A DNA stretch of 64,000 nucleotides, taken from the NCBI GenBank assembly GCA_900102385.1, contig FNBQ01000007.1, forward strand, positions 62,001 to 126,000, written 5' to 3'. The position numbers and the translations under genes were made by a program. Positions 19,601 to 27,800 of this stretch are shown in pieces; the stretch's first letter is position 1; each line of letters begins with the position of its first letter. Under the pieces are notes generated by a model. The model made no database searches. It saw nothing but the letters and a program-made list of their open reading frames with translations, and was not told where the DNA came from. Source of the DNA: Bacteroidales bacterium KHT7. Its GTDB lineage: Bacteria > Bacteroidota > Bacteroidia > Bacteroidales > Bacteroidaceae.

Positions 19601-22600
19601 TACTCTTACAATCATGGAAATCCAACGGCAGCGACAATCGGTGCTATTGTTGCTAAGGGTAGCGGTAATACTATAAAGGGATGCTACGATATCTCTGACG
19701 CTCCAATGGTAACGACAGTAGGAACATTCTCTGGATGTTATGCCCTTGATGAAAGTGGAACTGGTGTAACAAGTGCAACTTTAGAGCAGTTCAAGAAGGG
19801 TGAGATTACATTTAATTTGAATGAATATAGCCATGATAATGGCTTGACAGAGCCTGTTTATGGACAGAATGTAACAATCGAGGAGTTTGACGACTATCCT
19901 GTATTCTTTACAGGTAATTTGGCAAACAAAGATTATGCAAACTGTGTATATAAGGCAACTTATTCTGCTCCAAGTGGTGCTGTGCCTGTGCCAAACTGGC
20001 CGGTAAAGGCTGATACTGATAATACATCATATTATGCTAATGCTACAGTTGATGAAGAGGGTAAGTCACACTTCGATTTGTCTGCACTCATAAATCATGA
20101 GGGTAGTGTGCCAGTTGTTCCTTATTTCAAGGATAATAATATATATTCTGGACATGATTTGAATGTATCATCTTCTAACTTGACGAGATATTACCAACCG
20201 GTAAGTGCTGCTCCAAGTTTGACAAAGACAATGACAACTGTACATGATGATGTTGATAATTTGGATTATTATGAGATTGCCGACAGTCTTGAACTTCGTT
20301 GGGCAAGCTATTTTCAGAACAAGATACAGTACAAATATCAGGACGATACTGATAATAAAATCAATTTCAGATTGCTGAATGATATTGATCTTAGTGTAAC
20401 AATTGGTGGTGTTACTTACAATGAGGTTCAATGGGTTCCGTTTGGTGCAACTCAAAAAGCCAATATACAGTATCCTGAAAATAATCTTTATACATCAGAT
20501 GGTAAAGAAATTGTTAAAAATGATAAATATGATATTCATTATACAGGAACTATTGATGGTAATAATAAGACAGTAAGTAATATTTTTATTGATTATACAA
20601 AAGAACACGACAGTGGGTATATTTTAGGTAAGGCTCGTGCAGGATTTGTTGCACAGATGGCTTCTGCTACTATTAAGAATCTTGTATTGAAAGGTTATGT
20701 CAATAATATATGGCAGACAGGAGGTCTAGTTGGTCGTACAAAATCAACTGTTTATATTCGTAACTGTGGTGTAGAGATGGAAATTGCAAATGGTAGTAAC
20801 GAAGGTGCAGCTGCATTTGTAGGTGGAGCACCTAATTCAGTTAATATCGAAAATTGCTACACTAGGTCATATATCCATAGTAATGATGGACAGAATCATA
20901 CAAGACATTATGCGTTTATTGGAACTAACAGTTCTATTCAGACTACTAAACTTTCAAATTGCTACCATGTAGGTCGTATTGAAGGTAATTTCCAGAACCA
21001 CAATAACCGTTTGGTAGGTAACAACGATAATACCCTTATTGCCAAGTTTGTTAACTGTTATACCCTTGAGACTGAAGACGACAAGGCTACCATCAATACT
21101 CCAAGCGAGATTCATTATGAAACTCTGGAGAACTTCAACAACGGTAAGGTTTGCTACTTGCTGAATGTTGGTGGTTATGGACGTAACATGACTGCAGACG
21201 ATGTGGCTAATCTGAAGTTCCGTCAGACATTGGGTGGCGATGCTGCTTACGATGCAGATGTAACAGAAGAGCAGGTTGATGAATTCCCTGCACTGGCTGG
21301 CACAAGATGCGAAAGAGCCGATGTTCACAAGGCAGGTCTGTTTAAGCCAGAGGTTGAGCCTCTTACTAACAACGGTGTCGTAACATACGACGGCGGTGTA
21401 GATTTTGCATACTCTCTTGACGAGAAACTTGACAAGGGCTGGTATTTCAACGGTTCAAGAAGTCTGACACAGATTACTGATGCCGGACACTATGATGATT
21501 GTGTGCCTGCATATAGTATACCATTCTTTTATATTAACAAGATTTATACTGGTGATCAGCTTAACTGTCATATCAACAAGGATACAAAAGACGTAATGTT
21601 TACAAGTGCTTCGGTTGAGACCGTTTCTCCTGTAGGTATAGGCTTTGATAACAAATCTATTTATGAGATTGCAGACAAACTTCATCTCTTCTGGTTCTCG
21701 TATTATATAAATAAAGGAGCATTTTTGCAGGTGTATAAACGCTTACCAGAACCTGCAGCTGGGCCATATATAACGACGAATTTCAGGTTGATTGATAATA
21801 TAGACCTTAATCCGGGTTTTGCATTCAGTTCTAAGGGTTATCACTACAAACTCGACGAAAATGGTCATGCTGTAGACTCTATTGCTCCTATATTCAAGAC
21901 TGATAACGAGCTTATTGAGTACTACAACAAGAATAAAGTGCCATATTATGGCTCTGACGAGTTCCAGGAAGCATGGGCTAAGTATATGAGCTACAGTGCA
22001 TATAAGGTTGTTGACAACTCTTTGCTGCGCGGTGGTATGATTACAGCCCAGAATCTTGAGCCTATAGGTAAGTCAACTTCTCAGGTTCGTGAGTATCCCT
22101 ACTGGTACTACCAGATTTCTTCTACAAATGCTTATAGGGGAGATTTTGATGGAAATAATCACTATCTCAAGAACTTGTATGTAACAACATCTACTTCGGT
22201 TGCTGGTTTGATTGGTGTTGCTGCCGGTGGAACAAGGATACACAATCTTGGTATTGAGAGTGGATATGTTCATTCATCAAATTCATACGCAGGTGTGTTT
22301 GCAGGTGTGAAATATTATGGAAATAAAGCAGATCATCTCGTTATCAGTAATTGCTACAACAAAGCATTCGGTATATCGGAGGATGTTAACTGTGGTGCAA
22401 TTGTTTCTGCTTCTCATCATGGAGCAGGTCCTATTTCCATCATTAATTGTATCAATTACGCGGATATGTACACAATCTGTGATCCTGGTACTTTCTGTAG
22501 TAACATTGGTAGTGTAGATAAACCAGTAGATAAAAAAGATAAAACGGGGTCTGGTGCTCGTATTTACAATAATATCAACTTTGGTCGTCTGATGAGTAGA

Positions 22601-24478
22601 GCCGGTTTGCAAGCTATTTCCAGAGTTGGTAATACGATGTCTGTAAGTAATGATGAGTTGAAGCCATTCTTTGTGAAATCAATGGGTACGGCAGGAAGTG
22701 AAGATGTTGATTATTATTATAGAAGTGATAAATCTAATTTACGTCAGAATCTTATTGCACGCTATCCGGATAGTGGACCTCATGGAATGAATAATACAGT
22801 ATTTGAAGAATATCCAGAATTGGAAGAAATTCTGACTGAAAAAGAAAAGCAGGCGATAAAAAATATCAAGTTTGATAATAATGGTGAGTTTAAGAACAAT
22901 ATTTATGTAGAGTATGTAGGTGACTACAATTATATGATTGGTGATTTCAAAGAAGAATTCCATTGTCCTCGCTACAAGTTCAGCGCGACAGAGGTTACAG
23001 ATGACCAACGTAAGTTTCAGAGCGGTGAGATTGCATATAATGCAAACCTGTACTATGTTAGTGGTAGTGGTGAAGCGAATAATGACACAATTCTGTATGT
23101 TCAGTGTATGAATGATATCAAGGATAAGAACAATCCTGGAGACTTGTATCCTGTACTTGTCAACTTTAGCGATATCAACAACCTCGTGTACAAGGGTATG
23201 TTGTTCGACAGCTCTGCCGACAACTTTGATCCTTCAAAATACGAGCCGGAAGACTTCTATATGAACTATACTGGTGCTAACCGCCATCCACACTCTGGTT
23301 ATCACACAGGTAATGCCGTATCAACTAAACTGGGTACTGGACACGATAACTGGATTGTATTCTTCAATCACGACAACGATAAGTACAATCCACACTCTTA
23401 CAACACCGTGATGAACGGCGGTAGGAAGGACAATTATGGTGTAAACTGTGTTTGGGGTAAGCTTGTCAAGGGCTCAGACGGCTCGTACGCTCCTGTTTCT
23501 GGAACACAGATTCAGGCAGACGAAATCCTTCTTTCTGACCCAGGTTCAAAGGTCTTCACCTCTGAGTATAACTCAACAAGCCAGAAGACTTTGTATCGTG
23601 AGGATATGCGCAGACAGCACAAGGACTTCAACTTCTATATTCCATGTCCTGTGCCTGCAAAGAAGGTTTCTTACAAGCGTACAATCAAGAACGTTAAGGA
23701 CTATGCAACAATCAGTACTCCTTACAAGGTTTATGGTGTTGTTGTAAACAACCAGGATGTACTTGGCAAGGACATCAAGTTCTACAAGTTTGCAACTTAC
23801 AAGACTGCGAACGGAAGAACTACTGTTACATTCAAGGAGCAAGCGTTGAGCCGTGAAACTGTAGACGGTAATACTTACAACGTATTGCCTGTTGGCTGCT
23901 ACTTGATGAAGTACACTCCGGGCGAGGATGTTGGTGATGGAGGTTCTGCCGTTCTGTCATTCCGTTCAAAGACCGACCTTTACAGCGACTTGTCGGCAGT
24001 TCAGTTAAAGGACTACGAGAAGGTGTCTTCAGTAGAGCAGACAGACCGTATGGCTGGCGAGGTTGACGGCTCTTATGCACAGGGATTGTTCCGTCAGAAG
24101 TATTTTGACAACAATTTGCTTACTGTTGGCGAGTCTACCGACTATGTTGCATATCAGGGCGGCTATTTGGTAAGAATGGACAATAAGTCGTTTGTCGACC
24201 CATTCAGAATGTATATGTACATGCCAAAGCAGGCAACTTCGTCAAACGCTAAGGTTCGCATCCAGTTTATGTCATTGTTCGACGACGAGGAGGTTGTAAC
24301 CGACGTGATAGACGCAGTAATGACAGAGGATGGCACTTTGGAGAACGATGTTCCGGTTGATGTATTCGACCTTAACGGTAGATTGCTGAAGAAGCAGATT
24401 CTGAGAAGCGAGGCTCTCGACGGTCTTGACGCAGGTGTGTATATTATTAATGGAAAGAAAGTTTATAAGAAGAATTGA
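13628..24478 (+). CDS. Giant GLUG-repeat secreted protein with T9SS tail
   Basis: This 3616-residue protein has a signal peptide (basic MIKKRTLLGKPK, a hydrophobic core, then ATAQ near residue 38; an ATG at 13643 is an alternative start). After an N-terminal domain (about 40-430) come six super-modules whose first line is a YYEIADxLxLRWxSYYVN-type segment, at about residues 441, 883, 1343, 1830, 2212 and 2677. Most modules then read: a TADIxL strand, a PIG turn, an FxGxFDGxxHxIxGL segment, GLUG motifs (such as AVGGIVGGIV), an NCYN line, a GKVAYLLN line and a DEYPVL line. About 3150-3570 is a non-repetitive domain. The last 40 residues (VDVFDLNGRLL ... GVYIINGKKVYKK) are a type-A Por-secretion sorting domain, so outer-membrane export by T9SS is expected. 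A surface adhesin or matrix role is inference; no catalytic motif was seen. Confidence 0.88.
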   Translation: MDYVNMIKKRTLLGKPKALAAFCSVFMLLCLATEATAQSTFRTPTSVPIVSKNGKYDKTAITSITFVPTKVGNDASKQTQTISVSNPQKVTFVDETSKHFYINAGEKFGTNFTLESGSTPGYKHGYVYINTNGDDEFTVKVDNPYISTVRDAGIRQMFREFYQNMQGATNELYAFTCMAGYNSLSTDNGGKSNPSWTEGEDAGTWGYWDGTKMVFNNNEITYKNGASATSTANFGSKDVTVTGNSNSKCRENWSDKFKNVIKNNIAAPSVAGIYRMRYKMDCNNLDPNPDDASIVYSRTGQNIANPIYQQNWDANSFSSKFDSYKAAGGNAVDIMLYVLREYSLNVILPGNAFGFTPNITIANSLETSYSETGKVFVPTEELKYDDIATNKIEGRSPNITIDNTNHVITISYYFGQTPNNANAADSPFWTDHTEQPALVNGYYQIEKPEHLAWFASYVGHYYDWENGKRVHNRAYASKYHPNANAILLADLDMSDYYFESIGFFTFLNNSPALSESLCYRGHFNGNNHRIKGLFITEARLFSDTGKVTKGTPKYGNGLFACLGGGAVIENLFIESGYIANRTDYSGVIASSVYGTGNILIKNVGSAASVTVTEDNSAVAGGLIGQTGANLPDDYTNLHITFENCFNMGYVKGGNQSSGNTAFLGKVTGGSVIEFKNCYSHLNVVYPTPAPTFFVDATANVSYENCYINGDIESLPEGMTVIDNESYANGKLAYLLNTNGLCNVEAQDDNVNYYQKLSGDKTNAYPMSITSDSEGKTDQVYRFGVIMENGTDLAHEIAVSTTKYYNKTAGSYSLSDFKNTSEEYKNQSLRYSVNTETGDGLYGYGSLKFSRNGVITDATTLDKNDDVSLTYSEFKTLKRASTNTYYISNQLEMRWLSWYVNNAESYTASKDVGISVPSKVTAELTADIDMGKDAELGITDDAEELFIPIGHSTTRPFAGSFDGRKHYLTNVKIADTKTDNLTGVFGVVSPSTAYNTIVRITNFGVESGSISGKGYAVGGIVGGIVSNAGAGTLLIDHCYNKADVKASATNSNAGGIVGMNGWNSTATVAISNSYNHGNVTSLLADAHGSVGFSSPSATNSTISSFYNIGSIVHGASNSSSYTNYPVLTNCYTLDGVGDYPFGKEVNSSFKSAEEFANGNVAYYLNGDQQNITFGQKLAGNTSIDEYPVLLSLAAETMYNEENSKRVFPLQYYYPENGVYAYENVKVTDRDTYIPNGTYSFFNYYDSERVADNKLVTNLPKPAGLYKYPANNFFDVDKIFYAGDDGALELEKKETSASAVLPGGLYYEATPSYVTMERKDGDILEEFRDVVKESTGVVPGKATANYYEIADELQLRWFSYYVNHVYNYANAILTADITLDSEHSFNPIGDGYTSCTLKSGSASTAKFRGAFNGNGYKIYGLNITSNEQQTTGVGLFGHIATGQDAEELSVLFKVSVESGNVSVATNKGAAGVLGYINGDTNNETKSYIVNCSNKANITNNGVVNNNSSVIDGCVAGIVGQINYATNCSIINCYNQGTLSGVEKAGGITPYLESCNASKSTNGETNYTNRQYVQRMDNCYTTYGDVVYWDNAANTAHAFQTVKEGTVDKNGVKVDFNSVELAEITNSYKMANVSASEGREPVAAGKTYYAASKTMFNGGTVAIWLNGGTSDVFTDGKYDESKAALRDVYGQALEYAPIDEYPEFKDDKNGLYAIIFTRPSASAYEAWSFVPATDYIKEYNKTSDAKYPDDIAACNNNLDANISVNENTGLLEIKLKGKVVKYPNIAFVEPNFKNENGEEEVRIYHGGTPVIDRKTNVAFVHPSYTVFAESPEGYVLSDSLDLHVYAKLVNDKLKDGVKAPDAHLANDIVLDNTIQDNVLKNISNADVKSHLFQPIGTAAYPFTSTFDGRGFKITGLTEMKSTVDNHGLFAAIGSGATVKNVGIEGSYTSAKNNAAGLVGEANGATISKCYSNVEVNGKTVAGGLVATAKNTKIEYSYNHGNPTAATIGAIVAKGSGNTIKGCYDISDAPMVTTVGTFSGCYALDESGTGVTSATLEQFKKGEITFNLNEYSHDNGLTEPVYGQNVTIEEFDDYPVFFTGNLANKDYANCVYKATYSAPSGAVPVPNWPVKADTDNTSYYANATVDEEGKSHFDLSALINHEGSVPVVPYFKDNNIYSGHDLNVSSSNLTRYYQPVSAAPSLTKTMTTVHDDVDNLDYYEIADSLELRWASYFQNKIQYKYQDDTDNKINFRLLNDIDLSVTIGGVTYNEVQWVPFGATQKANIQYPENNLYTSDGKEIVKNDKYDIHYTGTIDGNNKTVSNIFIDYTKEHDSGYILGKARAGFVAQMASATIKNLVLKGYVNNIWQTGGLVGRTKSTVYIRNCGVEMEIANGSNEGAAAFVGGAPNSVNIENCYTRSYIHSNDGQNHTRHYAFIGTNSSIQTTKLSNCYHVGRIEGNFQNHNNRLVGNNDNTLIAKFVNCYTLETEDDKATINTPSEIHYETLENFNNGKVCYLLNVGGYGRNMTADDVANLKFRQTLGGDAAYDADVTEEQVDEFPALAGTRCERADVHKAGLFKPEVEPLTNNGVVTYDGGVDFAYSLDEKLDKGWYFNGSRSLTQITDAGHYDDCVPAYSIPFFYINKIYTGDQLNCHINKDTKDVMFTSASVETVSPVGIGFDNKSIYEIADKLHLFWFSYYINKGAFLQVYKRLPEPAAGPYITTNFRLIDNIDLNPGFAFSSKGYHYKLDENGHAVDSIAPIFKTDNELIEYYNKNKVPYYGSDEFQEAWAKYMSYSAYKVVDNSLLRGGMITAQNLEPIGKSTSQVREYPYWYYQISSTNAYRGDFDGNNHYLKNLYVTTSTSVAGLIGVAAGGTRIHNLGIESGYVHSSNSYAGVFAGVKYYGNKADHLVISNCYNKAFGISEDVNCGAIVSASHHGAGPISIINCINYADMYTICDPGTFCSNIGSVDKPVDKKDKTGSGARIYNNINFGRLMSRAGLQAISRVGNTMSVSNDELKPFFVKSMGTAGSEDVDYYYRSDKSNLRQNLIARYPDSGPHGMNNTVFEEYPELEEILTEKEKQAIKNIKFDNNGEFKNNIYVEYVGDYNYMIGDFKEEFHCPRYKFSATEVTDDQRKFQSGEIAYNANLYYVSGSGEANNDTILYVQCMNDIKDKNNPGDLYPVLVNFSDINNLVYKGMLFDSSADNFDPSKYEPEDFYMNYTGANRHPHSGYHTGNAVSTKLGTGHDNWIVFFNHDNDKYNPHSYNTVMNGGRKDNYGVNCVWGKLVKGSDGSYAPVSGTQIQADEILLSDPGSKVFTSEYNSTSQKTLYREDMRRQHKDFNFYIPCPVPAKKVSYKRTIKNVKDYATISTPYKVYGVVVNNQDVLGKDIKFYKFATYKTANGRTTVTFKEQALSRETVDGNTYNVLPVGCYLMKYTPGEDVGDGGSAVLSFRSKTDLYSDLSAVQLKDYEKVSSVEQTDRMAGEVDGSYAQGLFRQKYFDNNLLTVGESTDYVAYQGGYLVRMDNKSFVDPFRMYMYMPKQATSSNAKVRIQFMSLFDDEEVVTDVIDAVMTEDGTLENDVPVDVFDLNGRLLKKQILRSEALDGLDAGVYIINGKKVYKKN

Positions 24479-24482
24479 TAAT

Positions 24483-24686
24483 ATGAGTAAGATGATATAT
24501 ATTGCTCCAAAACTCAGCAGAATAGAGTTGGACAAGAGATATTGCGAGAGTGTAGATGTTGACACCATGATTAAGGAGTCGGTTGAGTATGTTGGCGGTG
24601 CTGATGCCAAGCCAAGAATCAACTATGGCGACGAAGGTGGCAGACGCGGCAAGTGGGGAGACCTGTGGGCTGAAGACGAAAAATAA
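24483..24686 (+). CDS. Small WGDLW-tail protein paired with GLUG protein (copy 1)
   Basis: The 67-residue protein starts 4 bases after the giant gene's stop. It is highly charged and has no signal peptide or membrane helix. It shares with the 69-residue protein at 30673 the residues Tyr6, Pro9 and Leu11, an AxAKPR motif (ADAKPR at 40-45) and a C-terminal KWGDLW (57-62). A Gly-Gly lies just before the central motif, and a lone Cys at 21. The close spacing suggests translational coupling, and a terminator follows at once. I do not recognise a characterised family. A partner, chaperone or regulator of the giant T9SS substrate, or a peptide precursor, are all untested possibilities. Confidence 0.8.
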   Translation: MSKMIYIAPKLSRIELDKRYCESVDVDTMIKESVEYVGGADAKPRINYGDEGGRRGKWGDLWAEDEK

Positions 24687-24707
24687 ATCTAAATTCGTTA
24701 TAAAAAG

Positions 24708-24741
24708 AAAGAGTTGTACGTTTTTTGTACAACTCTTTTTT
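24708..24741 (+). terminator. Terminator of the first GLUG unit
   Basis: AAAGAGTTGTAC (24708-24719) pairs perfectly with GTACAACTCTTT (24727-24738) over a 7-base T-rich loop, and a T-run follows. Confidence 0.92.
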
Positions 24742-24793
24742 GCTTTGTTAAAAAATATTAAATATTAAAATGCCTATATATTAGAATTTTATG

Positions 24794-24801
24794 TATTTTT
24801 G
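24794..24801 (+). promoter_or_regulatory. -7 element of the second GLUG unit
   Basis: TATTTTTG followed by CAG fits the Bacteroidota -7 box. A -33 box is not evident. The leader would be about 75 bases to the ATG at 24879. Confidence 0.5.
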
Positions 24802-24878
24802 CAGAATAAATTGAGTTATTCGTTCAATTATTTATTTTTGACTATTTTTTGTTTTAGTTGCAAAAAAAGAAAACATTT

Positions 24879-27800
24879 ATGAGAATAGATATGTTATTAA
24901 AAAAGAGGTTTTTGGTTCACGTACTGATGCTTGTATGTGCAGTTGGTTCTTTTGCTCAGCCCCAAGATAGAACTTCTGATTGGGGAAGTTATGCAAGAGA
25001 AGGTGGCGTTAAAAGCATGGAGTGGGTCATCATTTTTACTGATAAGGTGTGGGGATACCGAGCTGACGGTTATGAGGGCAGATACTATTCTTTTTCGAAT
25101 ATAAAGACACCTGAGGAGTTGGCATGGGTTTTTAATTCTAAAGACCATCATGTTGATGATGCTAGTATATTGACTGAAGTATTTACTGGTTTAGAGTTAG
25201 AACGACGCGGAGTTTATATAGAATTGGCAGCTGATATAGATATGAATAACTATTATTGGCAGGGGAAAGGTACAACTAAGCGTTTTTATTTTATAAATGG
25301 TAACGGACACACTATAAAAAACATCCACCTTATTGGCTCTGGAAGTACCTCTGATAATGGAAACTACGGTTTTTTCAGCGATGCCGAAGATATTGTATTC
25401 TATAATGTGAATTTTGAATTCAGTAGTGTTTCTACTTCAAATTCTTCTACAAGTTTCGAAAAAAAACATAAGGAGGTTGTTGATAAAAACGGTTTGCTTA
25501 TTGGTAATTGTACAGGAAGTGCAAGATTCTATAATGTAAATGTTAAATTAAACTCAGACTATACATCTACAAAAGGTTATGTCGGTGGCTTGGCTGGTTT
25601 TGTTGGAGGCAGAACGGCTGTTCAAAATACAAATGTTTTGTTGAATGGCAAAATGTCTGCTAACAATAGAGTCGGTGGCTTTGTTGGTAGTACACCCAAC
25701 ATTGAAACTGCCAATAGCTCTGTAATATTGAATTCTGATATTGCTTCATCCGGTGAGTTTGCTGGTGGTTTGGCTGGTAGTGTTGGAGAAAGAGCGGCTG
25801 TTCAAAATACAAATGTTGAGTTGAATGGTAAACTTACAGCTAGTCAATATGCTGGTGGCTTTGTTGGTGGTACATCATACAATTTTGAAGCTGCCAATAG
25901 CTCTGTAATATTGAATTCTGATATTGCTTCATCCGGTGAGTTTGCTGGTGGCTTGGTTGGTTCTGTTTCGAACAAAGCTATATTGTCGAATGTAAACGTT
26001 TACATGGACGGAACTATTTCTGCATATCAGCATGCAGGAGGTTTTATCGGCTATACAAAGTCTGTTGAAGCCACCAACAGTTCTGTAAAATCAGTTGGTT
26101 CTAATAGCGGTATTTCTATTGAAAATAGTTTTGCTGGTAGTTTTGTTGGTAGGCAAAGTACTGCGGTAAAGTCAACATATACAAATTGTCATTCAGAAGG
26201 CTTGCATTTGAAGGGAATAGCACGTACGGGTGGTCTTATAGGACAGTTGGATAATTCAGATGTTACCTTTTCTAACTGCTCGTTTAAAGGAGGTATAACT
26301 TCGGATTATGTTGTTGGAGGTTTTGTTGCTCTTACTTTAAATGCAAGTGTAACGATAAAAGATAATTGTAGTGTAGAAATTGATGAAATTTCGGGGAAAT
26401 GGCCAAGTTATTTTGCCGGGGGCGTAGGAAAATTTGGAGATAAATCACACCTTGATGGAAAACTTGTTATTGACGGTTTCTCGATGGGTGATGCAACAAA
26501 GAGTCGTACATATAAGACGGATGCATCGTACAGTATGGCTGGTTGCGTTGCTTGGATGGCATCGAATACAGAATTGAGCGTAAACAACTTCTCTCTTAAA
26601 AACGTTGTTTTTGAAGGTAGCAGCTTGGGTGCTGTTGTTGGCGAGTATTATTCGACGAATAAGATAACAATTTCAAATTCAGACATATCTAATGTGTCAA
26701 TGGTTGGAACAAAGCCTGTTGGTGGATTCGTAGGATATACACCAGGATCATTGGATTTCAACAATTGTAACGTTACTCTGGCAAATAATGACAATTTCAA
26801 GTCCTCAGGTGACTATGTAGGTGGCTTGGCAGGTAATGTAGGTGGTAATATAACTGTTGCTAAGACAAATGTAAAGTTAAACGGTTTAATGTCTGGAGCA
26901 AATTATGTCGGTGGTTGTGCCGGTTTTGCACAGTCTATTAATGCATCAGAATGTTCGGTTATTTCTGATAATGCGAATGGCAGACTTACTGGTGGAAATA
27001 TGTATGTAGCCGGTTTTGTGGGCAGGCTGCAGGGTAGTTATAAGTCAACTCTTACCGATTGTAAATCAGAGGGCTTGACCTTGAGTGGCTCGGCACGTAT
27101 TGCTGGCTTTTTTGGAGAGGTTATTTCTGCGAATGTTACATTTACTGGATGTTCGTTTAAAGGTGGAATTAATTCAAATTTTGCAGTAGGAGGCTATGTC
27201 GCCATTACAGAAAATGCAAGCATTACGGTTAAGGATTGTAGTGTAACGTTGAATGAAAAGTCTGGTACGTGGCCAAGTTATGTCGGCGGAATTGTTGGTA
27301 ATTTGGGCCCGAAAAAGGATATTGTGTATAGTGATAAGCTTATTGTAGATAATTTCACAATGGGCGATGCACAAAAAAGATATTCATATAAGATTAAAAA
27401 TAATAGTTACGCTGCTGCTGGTTGCGTGGCCTTGATGGCTGAGGGTACAGAGTTGCAGGTGAATCGTCTGTCGCTTAAAAACATTGAGCTTAACGGTAAT
27501 TGTTTGGGAGCAGTCGTTGGTGAGTGTACTTCGGATAATACGATAACTATATCAAATTCTGAAGTCTCTAATGTCGTAATGGTAGGTTCAAATCCTGTAG
27601 GCGGATATGTTGGATATACCAAAGGAGGTGTTGAGATTTCAAATTCTGAAGTCTCTAATGTCGTAATGGTAGGTTCTAATCATGTTGGTGGATATGTTGG
27701 ATATACCAAAGGAGGTGTTGAGATTTCAAATCCTGTAGGCGGATATGTAGGATATTCGAAAGGCGACGATTTGATTATCTCTAATATAACTCTTAAGAAT

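Noticed and set aside
25560-27764. GLUG repeats considered as a possible catalytic beta-helix enzyme
   Set aside because: No conserved acidic active-site residues recur; the pattern is structural.
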